Source of the DNA: Dioscorea cayenensis subsp. rotundata
Lineage: Eukaryota; Streptophyta; Magnoliopsida; Dioscoreales; Dioscoreaceae
Direction of reading: 5' to 3'
Assembly: GCF_009730915.1 (NCBI RefSeq)
Contig: NC_052472.1
Span: 682,001-746,000, forward strand
DNA: 64,000 nt
A program made the position numbers and the translations under genes. The notes below the pieces were generated by a model. That model was given only the letters and a program-made list of their open reading frames with translations, made no database searches and had not been told where the DNA came from. Of the stretch, positions 1 to 11,188 are shown one piece after another (position 1 is the stretch's first letter; the number at the start of each line of letters is the position of its first letter).

Positions 1-29
1 TTCTTACCCTCTGGATCTTCAATATCATG

Positions 30-62
<33 letters not shown>

Positions 63-255
63 GATAATTCACTTGTGAATATTATGCCTTTACTGAGTGC
101 TATGCAAGAAGCTAGGCCGTTAAAGAATGCATAGGTGTACATAAGCCTTAGAAGAGTAAATGGGAATGGGATCTAAGCTCCAAGTTACGGTGAACAGTTG
201 CATTGAGATCCTTAAAGTTGGCCTTCTTGCCCTCTGGACCTTCGAGATCATGTAT

Positions 256-291
<36 letters not shown>

Positions 292-405
292 TAATTCACT
301 TGTGGATATCATGTCTTCACTTAGCACTATGCAAGAGGCTAGACCGTTAAAAAAGGCATATGTGTACATAAGCCTGAGAATAGTAAATGGGATGGGATCC
401 ATGCA
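1..405. repeat. tandem duplication of ~221 bp, two diverged copies
   Basis: The stretch at about 1-180 recurs at about 222-405. Matching landmarks are CTTACCCTCTGGATCTTC versus CTTGCCCTCTGGACCTTC, ATAATTCACTTGTG in both, and GTACATAAGCC in both. The unit contains a microsatellite that has become (TA)n in copy 1 and (GT)n in copy 2. The window starts inside copy 1, so more copies may lie upstream. No coding potential is apparent; short frames here are microsatellite-driven. Confidence 0.85.
258..290. repeat. (GT)n microsatellite
   Basis: Uninterrupted GT dinucleotide run inside the second copy of the 221-bp tandem duplication. The corresponding place in copy 1 (about 34-62) is an AT run. Confidence 0.95.
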
Positions 406-1084
406 CATGTGAGTGCTGGGATAACCCATAATTTGTATTCTCATCCGCGAATCGAATCGAAGACCATTGATTGTTGGCAAGTAAACTTCATTTACAAGTA
501 ACGAAACTAATAATTAGATTTGTTAAGGGAAGCCGATTATAGAATAAAGTTCAGTCAAGTAAAAAATTTCAATCTCCCTAGTTATTCTAATAGTGATTGG
601 CCTGGATGTGTTAATGACATGAGGAGCACTTTTGGTCACTGTTTTAGTTTTGGCTTAGATTTTTTCTTGGTGTTCTAAGGAACAAAGAAGTCATAGCATA
701 ATCCATAACAGAAGCAATAATATGTAGCTCTGGCTACCACTGTCAATCAAGCCATCTCTATTAGACAATTTATGATTGATTTGCATATGGAGTAAGAAGA
801 GAGCACATATATATTGGTACACATCCAAGAAAAATTCAATGTTTCATGACAAAACAAAAATATTTTAGGATAAAGTTTTGTTTTCAGAGAGAATTACGGA
901 AACAAAGTGAACTAAAGTTAATCCATTGCAAAACAAAAAAAATCAAAGTGCTAATATCCCCACAAAAGCACCTTCGTCGCTAGATTTGAGTTCTTGAGAA
1001 ACTTAGGAGTAAGCAAATATATATATATATATATATATTTTGAAGTGGATAAACCACATGCATTAAATAAGAAAAATCAGAAAT

Positions 1085-1420
1085 TCAGCTAAAAAAAAAA
1101 ACAGTCCACTAGATGTGGAGCAAAAAACAAAAAGGATAGAATGGAGGAACAACGGGTCTTCTCCGGAACCCACATACTCTCACAATAACTAACCCACTCT
1201 ACTATCCTGTGTCGCCTCAAGAGCGGGGGCGCCATCCACCCCTTCACATCGAGGTCCAAGGAACTCAAGATTGCGCCGGATAGAAGAGATAGAATCCTCA
1301 AGCTTTAGTCTAACACCATCAGGAGTTGCAGAGAACCAAGATAAAATCAAATGATCAGTCTTCATCAAAGTAGAGCGCGGGTTCGCACATTTAGCAGAAA
1401 ATATAGCATCATTTCACGCG
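1085..1420 (-). mobile_element. probable retroelement coding scrap
   Basis: This island is richer in G+C than its flanks. On the minus strand it reads a short stretch ending in GPRCEGVDGAP-like residues in a shifted frame, preceded by a conceptual region on Ser/Leu-rich residues. It resembles fragments seen near plant LINE and other retroelement tails, but there is no catalytic motif. The call is an inference from texture and weak similarity only. Confidence 0.25.
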
Positions 1421-1749
1421 GGAGTAAGTAACTTCAAATCCAAGAAATGTTCAATAATTAACATGGCTCATGAAAATATTAATGCGTATTGCAACATTGA
1501 AGAAGTCAAATGATAGTATGTTAATGAAATTTCAATCAGTTATATTAAAAGCATGCATAAATATGAATTAATTATTTCAATATGTTTGTGCTCGCACTCT
1601 ATGTGAATTGAGATTCGAACTAATCTTTCAGATAAAAACGCGAGCACTCTATAACGGGACAACCTGCCAAATCAAATAATAATAAAAAATAAATTTTTAA
1701 AAATAATTTTTCGCTATGTTTTATGTGGCCTGGTATGACAGATATTTTG

Positions 1750-1783
<34 letters not shown>

Positions 1784-1939
1784 TATTATTATTTTTATTA
1801 TTATTTGTTATATAAAAATTGCTTAATTGGTTGGCAGAAAAACAACTCAAATTCTTCAATTAAACATTCATCATGGTATTGTTTTCTCTACATTTTAATT
1901 TTTTTAAAAATGGATAAATAGATAAATGATCAAAATGTA

Positions 1940-2200
1940 TTAAGCGCTCCCTCAGTTTCCTTGGCGCTAGAGACTTTGATCATGCTGGCAATCCTGCTCA
2001 TGATATAGCTCAGGAGTAGTTGCTCATACTGCTCTGACAGACCTGGGCTGCTGGGACTGACGCCTCCGCCTCTCAGACTCCCTCTTATTCCTGCTTTTTT
2101 TGTATTTTTCCGTCGTGTTATTGCACTCCCTCACTTCGGTGAGAGGCTTTTGCTCAGATCTGCTTTTTTTTTCTTTCAATAAATCTATGATTCATCCACA
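1940..2200 (+). mobile_element. possible 3' tail of a LINE-like retroelement
   Basis: A GC-richer block of about 150 bp is followed by a CT/T-rich tract and AATAAATC near 2180-2188. Plant LINE 3' UTRs are often built like this, and the block stands out from its AT-rich flanks. No protein motif survives, so the call rests on composition alone. It could also be an old gene fragment. Confidence 0.25.
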
Positions 2201-3064
2201 TTTACTTTTAAAAAAAAAATTGTATTAAAACAGAAAAAAATAGTGAAGATAATAATTATGATACTATAAAGCAGTGAATAAAAATATAAATGGTGGTTAC
2301 CAACCATTAATGGTAGTTGGAAAACCAAACGGAGATCAGGAGATGGAGGGAATGGATATGGTGGGTACAAAGTACAAACAAAAGGCATGGATCACAACAC
2401 CACCACCGCTTATTTTTCAAGGTCAAGAGTTTTCCACATAGCATTTTCTGTCTTGCTAAAAATGCAGTCCTTTTTGTCATTTTTTTAATGACAGCTTCTG
2501 AGTTGCAGTTCTAATTTTTGTCCCCAATGCAGCAATACTGAGCTGGTTGGGCCCGCCAGGTGCTCGCCTGATGGGCTCATAGTGTGTGGCACGTGAGTTA
2601 GATTTGTTATTATCTTTTATTTTATTTTATTTTAATTTAATTTAAGTTAATTTTTTTAGAAAAAAAAATAGATAAACCAGTAACAATAATAAAAGAGAAG
2701 TACTGAAAAATAACAATAAAACAAAAATGAGAATAATATACATTATATAAACTACTGATCCAATGGTAGTGAATTGACACAAATACATCAATAATTGAGA
2801 TAGTACTAATACAATGAAACAAAAATAACATTAAAATAATACAACTCTCTAAGAAGGTGGGACCTTAGGACGAGAAATGCCCTTAGTAATTAATTTTTTA
2901 AAAACTATTTTTATATATCTACATAAAATTATGTTATTTGTTTGTACATATATCTCAGGAGATGAGTGGTAGGATATTTTAATGTGATGTTTTTATGTAC
3001 ATATTATCAAATTTTTTTTATAATTTAAAAAAAAATCACAAGAACAATGTCTTTCCTTGTAGTT

Positions 3065-3066
<2 letters not shown>

Positions 3067-3107
<41 letters not shown>

Positions 3108-3118
3108 GTAATAATAAG
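3067..3118. repeat. (TAA)n microsatellite
   Basis: About 17 units of a TAA trinucleotide, with one interruption (AGTAAT) near its right end. It lies about 150 bp from the LINE insertion point. Confidence 0.95.
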
Positions 3119-4843
3119 ACCCACCATGAAAGGTGATAGGATAGGATATTAAAAAAATTTTAGGTTCAAAGTCAGGTGGACTTAATAATAGTAATAAATC
3201 TATAATTATGGATTTGAACTTGCAACTCAAATCAAAACTCAAATCTGAACGCATGAGAGCCTGACACTCAATTTTTTTTTTTGAGGGGAAGAGCTCAGAG
3301 AGCTAATTTATTAAAACAAGAGGAAAAACAGAGTTAAAGTTACAAGAACAAACTAAACACAAAAACAAAAGGAGACAACAAAGAAAGAGTTAAGACACAA
3401 GTGCAAGAATCAAAAAGAAAAGCCAGCATCAATGAAGGTTTTCATAATCCATCGCGGGAGATCACGCCCGGTCAAGAAAAGATTGAGATTGTGGTTGTTG
3501 GCGCCAGAAGAAGCAAGAGCAATGGCGGGGAATTCCAGAGATCTAGGAATCTCAACGAGAGGGGATTCATCACAAACCGGAGAAGATTGTTTATATTGGA
3601 GATGGCATGAGAGAAACGCCAAATGACTGGTTCACAGTTGTTGTAAAGAAGTTGGGAGATGAGCGATGACAGATGTAGGATGCGGCGGATGTTCAGGTTG
3701 TCTGCTGATAGCATTGTAAATGGCAGATTCGAGGGCATGGATTGCGACTTCGAAGATTGATTCGAAGAAGTGAAACAATAATTCCCCCGCATGATTAATT
3801 ATGTGAGTAGAGTTTGAAACAAAAATACCCAAGATGACCAATCTTATTAGCACAATTCCAAGCGAAGGCTAAGAAGAGGAAGAGGCGTCGCATGAGAGAA
3901 ATTATTGCAGTGAGACGGCCACAGAGTGAGGCATTTCCGCAGAAAATTCCCCTGCACATGGGCAATAGCTTTCGGACCAGAAGAGGGTAATTGGGCTCGA
4001 TATTGTCAAGATAGCAAAGACATCCGTCCTTCCATAATAACCGAGATAGAAACGAAAAATAATAGAAATGGAATGCGTGGGAGAGATTATAATCAGTTAT
4101 CCAGCGCCGAAGAAATGCGATCGTGGGAAGGAAATGTTAATGTTTAAGATGCGGTTCAATAAGTTCCAAACTCGCTGAGCTTTTACGACAACCATGAAAA
4201 AAAGATGATCAGCGAGACTCCAGCTCAAGACTACAAAGGATGCATAAGGTTCGGGACTCATATTGATACTATGTAAATAATCGGTGGTAGAGATCCTACC
4301 ATGGAGCGAAAGAACCAAATGAAATGTTTGACGCTACAGAGCAACATGAAGTCGCCAGATTTTAGTCCAACCAGACCCTGGACTCATTATGGTTAATATC
4401 AAGATTAAGATGATGATAAACGAGCAGTAGAAATTTTTAAGCTTTGAAGGGTTAGGAAGCCAAACCCAAGTGTTATTACCGAAATCGATCAATAGCACTG
4501 AGATTAGAAATAATGGAAGAAAGGTTTTCTCCGAACAGAGATTCAAGGAGAGAAAAATTCCAATGCCCATTAACAACTAACTCAGACATAGTAGGATTAC
4601 TAAAATCAGCAGAAACATTCGAAAGGTTGGCTTGAAAGCAATGGGCACATCAAAAAAAGCCAAGGGTCAAACTGAAAAAGATGTCTGAATGGGGGTTAAA
4701 GGTTTTAATCCAGAGATTTGGTTTTAAAAATACTAGCAGTTTTACAAATACTTCGAACACCCAAGAGCATCCGGGAGGGATAAGATCAGTCCGAAATTAA
4801 TTCTACCATATTTATGACGCGATTTCAACCCAGAAAAACATTA

Positions 4844-7515
4844 TCAACGATTGAGGTAGGTGAACACATTTTTGGCCATTAGAGAGTGTTTAACAAGTGC
4901 AAGATTGCGAAATCCAAGGCCCCCTCGAGACTTAAAATCAGTAATATGACACCAAGCAACAGACATGGATGCCCTTTCCATTGCCCCTTTAAACCAAAAG
5001 AAATCCCTGACAAGTTTAGTAATTTCATGAAGAACAGAATCGGGAATGGGATAGACCGAGAGGTAATATGTTGGAATTGAGAGAATTGAGGAATTAATGA
5101 GGATAGATTTAGCTGCAGCAGAGAGGTTTAAAGTTTTTTTCCATCTAGAACACAAGCAACGGATCTTATCAATCAAAGGTTTGAATGAGTGGACACTTAT
5201 CTTTTTGGAGAAATAAGGATACCCAAGTAGCGCAGTGGAAAAAGAAGTTTGAGGAAGTCTCGAGAATGGAGCAAATGCTATTGGTAACTCTTTGATTGAA
5301 CCAGGAGGGAAAGAAGATTTGAGATTTAGTGTGGTTGGGGTATTGGCCGAGAAAGTTGTGAGTAGATTGAAAGGCATAAATTAATATTGCGGGCAGCAGA
5401 GCGAGTAGCTTTAGTAATCAGGATAAGGTCGTCCGCAAACAAGAGGTGGTTGAAGTTCAATCTAAGGTTACAATCAAAGCCAGGAATAAAATTATTTCTG
5501 AGGGCAAAGTTCATCATAGAGGAGAAATTTTTGGGCAACTAGAATAAAAAAAGGTAAGAAGAAATGGGATCACCTTGGCGGAGTCCTCGGGAGGAAGAGA
5601 ACCAAGGGGAAGGAACCCCATTAATTAAAATGGAGAAAGAACTGGAGCGAAGACAAGCACTGATCCAAGACACCCACTTATCAGGGAAATTCATTTTAGT
5701 TAAGGTTGCAAGAATTGCACTCCAGCTAAGCGAATCATAGGCTTTCTCGATATCTAATTTAATAAGCATCCTAGGGGGGCCGAGGCGATCGAATTCAAGG
5801 GAGTGGGCAACCTCTTGCACTGCTAAAATATTATCGAAAGCACCACGATCCGAAAGAAACCCCGCTTGCTCTCGACCCACAAGAGTGGGGAGAACAGGCT
5901 TGAGTCTATTCGTAAGAATTTTGGATATAATATTGTAACAAACATTGCACAGGGATATAGGACGAAAATCCGAAACCAAACTAGGATTAGCTACCTTGGG
6001 GACAAGAGTAACGAAAGTTCTACCCCAGGAAGCAAGGAGATGGGAGTTGTCGAAGAAATAATGGATAGCAGAAACTAAAGAATCCCCAAGATCTTCCCAA
6101 TAAAAACGATAAAATTCAACATTGAAGCCATCGGGGCCAGGGGACTTACCAGTGGGGAGGTCAAGGAGGGCTTGAAAGATTTCATCTTTGGTGACCATGC
6201 GGATGAGATGGTGACCGACATCTGCAGTAATGCTGGGAAGGTCGTTAGGCAGGGCCTCAAGAATATTAATAAAATCAGTACTTGCAGGACAGGACCACAG
6301 ATTGGTATAGAAAGTCATGAAGGCCTGCTCGATACTGGAATGATTAGAATAGATGTTGCCAAAGGAGTCAGAGATTTGGGAGATGTAGTTATGGTGATCT
6401 CGGATACGGGCAGAGTTGTGGAAAAAGCTAGTGTTTTTATCACCATCACTGACCCACAGGAGACGAGCACGTTGGGCCCATTTGATGGAGAGTTGACGTT
6501 GGATAGCAGCAAGCTTAGAGTACAGGACAGACAACCGGTCTTGAATGTCAGTAGAGGAGTCCAGCTGTTCAAGAGAGTTAATTTCTGTTTCGGTTTGGGC
6601 TAGGGCTATCTCCACAGAGTTAAGGCCAGAAGACTTCCAATTCGAAAGCTTGAACCTGGTACGAGAAAGTAAGTGCGAAAAAGCGTGGAGGGGACTATCA
6701 TGGACAGGGGACCGCAGCGCTTCGAAAACAACAGAATGACAGTCAGTATAGTCAAACCAGAAGTTTTCAAAGCGAAACAGGTTCCGAGAACGAGAATCAT
6801 TAGCAAAAATAGAAAGGAGAAGAGGTGAGTGATCCGAACAACTGCGGGAAAGATGTTTGAGAGTGCAATTTTTAAAGAGAGAAGACCACTCTAAATTCAC
6901 TAGGCAACGATCAAGGCGAGCCCATCGCCGAGCAAGACCACGTTGATTGTTACACCAGGTGAACGGAGGGCCAGAGGAGTTTAAATTAAAGAGATTATTA
7001 GAATCAATAAAATCCCGGAAAAATAAAGCTTTGCGAGAATAGTAGTAAAAGCGGCCGCCCTTATGATCCGAAGGGGAAAGGATAGAATTGAAATCTCCGA
7101 TAATAAGCCAAGGAAGATGGAGGGAAGATATTTTTGAAAGCTCGTACCAAACCGAACACTGAGACTGGAATCGACAAGAATTATAAACCACAGAAATGAT
7201 GGTGTTTTTGAAATAGCTCGAGGAAATCAAAATATGTAAAACACGGCGGGAGGTAGCGATAGGAGTTACCTGACCAATACCTTTTTTCCAGCACACAAGG
7301 ATGCCACCAGAGAAGCCATCAGCGAGGATAGCAGCCCAGTCCCAAGATTTAGAAAGTTTAGAACAAAACTTACTGATGCGATCAGAATTCGCTCTGGTCT
7401 CAACAAGACAAAGGATGGAGAGTTTATCTTGGTGAATTAAACGGAAGATGCGAGCACAGGTATCCCTGGAAGAGAGACCCCTGCAGTTCCAGCAGCAAAG
7501 TTTTTTAGAAATCAT
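4844..7515 (-). pseudogene. LINE ORF2: endonuclease plus reverse transcriptase, disrupted
   Basis: The first ATG in good context is at 7515; it opens with MISKKLCCWNCRG, the usual start of a LINE endonuclease. Endonuclease landmarks follow: ETRA, GDFNS, the SGPPFTWCNN block and the SDHSPL motif. The reverse transcriptase shows GKSPGPDGFN, the PISLCNV block, GREQAGF, KLDIEKAYDS, GLRQGDPIS and, past the first lesion, FADDLILIT with the catalytic Asp pair. An in-frame TAG at 5539-5541 interrupts the RT between GLRQGDP and FADD, and a frameshift near 5330-5375 follows. The WWxH-like 3' region continues to about 4844 and then decays. ORF2 would copy the element's own RNA at a nicked target, but this copy cannot encode the full protein. 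Confidence 0.9.
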
Positions 7516-7576
7516 AGAAAAAGTTGATAAAGAGGACAAAACTCCCTGATAACCAGAGGAACATAGAGCAAAAAGC

Positions 7577-8225
7577 TCAGGAGTGACTGGGTTCCCCCCT
7601 CTCGATTCTTCCCTTTTTCTGGGGATCTTCGGCAAGAAGAGAACCTTTGCGAACCAGGGCTTCACGGCGAGCTTCTTCTTGATACTGGACTAGTGTCATG
7701 AGGTCATCAGGTTCCTCATCATCGGACATTTGGTCCTCCGAGTCACCCGGATCACCATCGTCTGGATCACTATCCTCGTCCATAGAGCCCTCATCCAAAG
7801 AGCCAGAGTCGAGAGCAGCATTGACTTGGTTCACAAGAAGGGAGTGATCTTGAGAATGATTTCCGGAGAGGGGGAGGGGGGCCGAATTATTGGCAGAAGT
7901 CAAGAGGATAGGGGGAGGGGATCGCGACCGTTGGATCAACGGTCCCTTCTCCTTGGGATGCTTCAAGGAAGGCGGTATGAATGTTGAGTGCTTTCCAGAA
8001 GGGTGTGCAGTAATGACAGAAAGTGACGGGTCATTAAGAGGGGCAGGGTCCCGAGAGACAATGGAAGAGTGTAAAGCAGGGTCCCGAGAAGCATTGGAAG
8101 GACTCAGTGCAGGGTCCCGAGGAGCAAAAGGCGGTACAGAAGTGGGACCGGGAGCTGGAACGGGAGAGTCTGAGAGATCAGAGATAGGAGTGATAGTATT
8201 CTCAGTCAAGCATGGGGAGTCGTGA
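7577..8225 (-). pseudogene. LINE ORF1 C-terminal remnant
   Basis: About 210 codons open on the minus strand. The N-terminal half has repeated SRDPAL-type units rich in Pro and Ser. The second half is strongly acidic (Asp/Glu/Ser runs) and ends with basic residues just 61 bases before the ORF2 start. Plant LINE ORF1 proteins are gag-like RNA-binding proteins. The gag core and zinc knuckle expected upstream are missing, which fits 5' truncation on insertion. The frame begins without an ATG (TTG at 8209), another sign that it is a fragment. The repeated GGTCCCGAG-like units at about 8047-8130 are the DNA face of the SRDPAL repeats. Confidence 0.6.
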
Positions 8226-8352
8226 AAGGTATGAGATAATGAGGAGAATTACATCTCTTTTTAGGTCCTAATTGGTTTTGAATGATAGAGTGACCATTAC
8301 TAGAACTAGAATTGGAAAAATTTCTGCAGCTTTGAAGCTCTCATCATACTCC

Positions 8353-8573
8353 ATGTCTGCAACTTCCCTTGTATTCTCACTACTACTAGTACTACCTCTC
8401 TGTTTATGGATACCAAGCCCAACTCTTGCTCATTCTCTTGTCTCTCAACTCCCTGGATTTCCAGGTTCTTTGCCTTTCCATCTTGAGACTGGGTGAGTTT
8501 TGATCACTTCTTCCATTTATATTTACTTATTTATTTTCTGTTTGCTTGATTGTATCAGTGCCACCAAGCACAG

Positions 8574-8605
<32 letters not shown>

Positions 8606-11004
8606 TTAACACTTTTGCACTCAAACTATGTGCAGGTATGTGAATGTGGATGAGGAGATGGATGGCAATTTGTTCTATTACTTTATTGAGTCTGAGAACA
8701 ATCCTAAGCAGGATCCAGTCATACTCTGGCTCACTGGAGGCCCTGGCTGCTCTAGTTTTTGTGGCTTAGCTTTCGAAATCGGTACATATATATATATATA
8801 TATTATGCACTATATATACACCATTATTAATTTGTTTGCTTTGATTAATGCTTCATTCAAGCTTTGATATTGACATTGTTTATGTGCAGGACCTATGGCG
8901 TTTGATCCTCCTGGATATCAAGAAGGTCTTCCTACATTGTTCTACAACCCATTGACATGGACAAAGGTTAACTACTTTATAGTGTATATATATATTTTTA
9001 TTGTTCTAGTTATTCCTGTCCATTAATGCCATCTTTTTTTTTTGTCGTCGCTTGATTTAGCTTTGCAACATCATCTTCCTTGATTCTCCGATTGGCACTG
9101 GATTCTCATACTCGAATCGCTACGATGAGTATAAATTAGATGACTACAAATCTACCCAAGATATCCACACTTTCCTCAGGAAGGTTTGGAGTGCTTCATC
9201 AAACTTGTGAAACTAATGCACAATTAAGCAATCTCTGATTACATTGTTTTTGTTCATATCTGCATTGTTTGCACAGTGGTTTGCTGATCATCCTGAATTC
9301 ATCTCGAATCCCTTTTATATTGCTGGAGATTCATATTCCGGAATGATTGTGCCAGTAGTTGCTCAGAAAATAGCAAATGGTAATATATATTATCAGTTTC
9401 AAACAATATAATCCAAGAAACATAGCATTTAATTGATGACATTGATCCTTGCTTGCAGATAATGATAATGGAGTAGAGCATCCATTCAATCTCAAGGTCG
9501 GTGGATATCAGCAAAAACTATATTTAGAAAAAAGCTGGACATTAATTATCTGTGAAACTTTTTCAGGGTTATCTACTTGGCAATCCAATAACAGATTATA
9601 AGTTTGATCATGAGGCAAAAATACCTTTTGTACATGGAATGGGTCTCATATCTAATGAACTTCATGAGGTGATTTAAATTGAATTTAACTTGTTCTATAT
9701 ATTCAGTAAATTTTGATCTACATCAATTGATTTTTCAGTAATTTTTTCCAGGCAATTCGGACAAGTTGTGAAGGGGAGTACTACACATTTCCTAGAAATG
9801 AGCAGTGTACCAAAAACATTGAATTAATGGATGAGGTCAGCTTGCATAGGAAAATTGTATCTGCAAATTTTTCCTTCTTTATTTTTTATATATGAATTTT
9901 AACTGGACAAGAGATTCTGAACATGGCATGCAGTGCCTTGCCGGAATTAATCCGGTTAATGTTTTAGACCCAGTGTGCCCTTTTGCGAGCCCGAAACCAG
10001 TCAGATTCAATGCAGATAGAACATTACTGGAAGAGCAAACAATGAAAGAACTTCATTTAACAAAATCAGATCTTAGTAAAGAGTGTAAGGTGAGATTTTT
10101 TTTTTTTCCTCCAACTTTTCTCATGAAAAATAACCATTTTTGGATCAAGAACTCACTTCTACTCAAATGACAGACTTCAGGATATCTGCTTGCTGCCAAC
10201 TGGGCTAATAATGTTACTGTAAGGGAGTCTCTAGAAATCCATGAAGTATGTATCACTAACAGCATTGAATTCTCTCTGACAATTAATGAGATTATTTAGT
10301 AACCCATAAATCACTCACAACCTTAAATCTCTAGTTAACTAAAAAACTAAAGAATATGAATCACAGGGAACAGTAAAACAATGGCAACGTTGTGATAGGA
10401 GCATGCCGTATACTTCTAATTATCAAAGTGTTGTAGAATATCATCATGATCTTACAAAGAGGGGCTATAAAGCGCTTATTTACAGGTGAATTATCAGATA
10501 TGTATTTTCATGATTTTTTTTTTTTTAAAATGTTATTGTTTCTGAAATCATTCATTGAGGAAGCAATCAAAATGTCAAACACTGCAGTGGAGATCATGAC
10601 ATGAATGCGCCTCATGTGGGAACACAAGCATGGATAAAATCTCTCAATTTAACCATTGTTGATGACTGGAGACCTTGGATGGTTGATTCCCAGGTTGCAG
10701 GGTAAGAACTCTTATAACTTGAATGTATAATCGTATGCTAGCTAGAATCATTCTCTCCACGTGTGTTGCTAATTTTGATTTATATGCATTGGTTTTCAGG
10801 TTCACAAGGAAGTACTTCAATAATCTGACATTTGCTACAGTGAAAGTGAGATTATCTTTGCTCTTTAATTACTTAAAATTGAGGAATTATTGATTGTTTC
10901 AATTGTTGGTGATGTTGCAGGGTGCAGGACACACAGCTCCAGAGTACAAGCAAAAGGAATGCCTTGCTATGTTTCAGAGATGGATAAATGATATACCTTT
11001 GTAA
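8353..11004 (+). CDS. serine carboxypeptidase-like protein (SCPL, probably clade IA acyltransferase type), copy 1
   Basis: Fourteen exons: 8353-8492, 8636-8781, 8890-8966, 9061-9183, 9277-9379, 9459-9496, 9567-9668, 9752-9835, 9934-10089, 10174-10245, 10367-10485, 10588-10701, 10800-10845, 10921-11004. All introns are GT-AG; the product is 467 aa. The N-terminus is a signal peptide (hydrophobic core [14 protein letters not shown]), then LPGF and the [10 protein letters not shown] oxyanion-hole block. The catalytic triad is visible: Ser181 in GDSYSG, Asp in SGDHDMN (about 389-391) and His444 in [15 protein letters not shown] and the overall pattern match SCPL proteins of clade IA, which in plants include vacuolar acyltransferases that use glucose esters as acyl donors; hydrolysis of peptides is the alternative. 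The substrate cannot be told from sequence. A LINE ends about 130 bp upstream of the ATG. The neighbour at 11189-14058 is a paralogue in convergent orientation. Confidence 0.93.
8574..8602. repeat. (CA)n microsatellite in intron 1 of SCPL copy 1
   Basis: CA dinucleotide run just upstream of the exon 2 acceptor. It lies where a polypyrimidine tract would normally be, with the acceptor CAG at 8633-8635. Confidence 0.95.
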
Positions 11005-11188
11005 TTTGATGTGTGGTATTTTGCAATGGTTCAGTAATAAATTATTTCTTCCATTGAACAATTCAGCAATGATTTACCTGTATTTGCAGATACATAACAT
11101 TTATAAGCTCATGTCCATGCATGGTACAGAGAAACCATTAACAAAGATAACTTGTGGATCATATTAGATCAGAGGGTGTGTCATAAAT

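Larger units (their letters stand above)
406..3271. other. intergenic, AT-rich, no gene seen
   Basis: No open frame here resembles a protein that I recognise. The stretch holds microsatellites (TA at 1017-1038, TTA at about 1756-1805, TAA at about 3067-3118) and two GC-richer islands that look like retroelement scraps, listed separately. The right edge is set by the poly(T) that marks the 3' end of the LINE. Confidence 0.7.
3272..8225 (-). mobile_element. LINE (non-LTR retrotransposon), 5'-truncated and inactivated
   Basis: The minus strand carries, in order, the end of an ORF1-like region, an ORF2 with an APE-type endonuclease and a reverse transcriptase, a decayed 3' part, and a poly(A) tail of 11 (T run at 3272-3282). 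The order and families are those of plant L1-type LINEs. The 5' edge is placed where ORF1-like sequence fades, at about 8225, and is approximate. I looked for a target-site duplication and found no convincing one. The element ends about 130 bp before the start codon of the SCPL gene at 8353, head-to-head with it. Confidence 0.9.

Noticed and set aside
6172-6603. 143-codon open frame on the plus strand
   Set aside because: It lies opposite the LINE endonuclease/RT coding strand and has no family pattern; it is a shadow of ORF2.
7577-8209. Acidic Pro/Ser-rich frame considered as a host gene next to SCPL copy 1
   Set aside because: It begins without an ATG, ends 61 bp before LINE ORF2 on the same strand and has ORF1-like make-up, so it belongs to the LINE.
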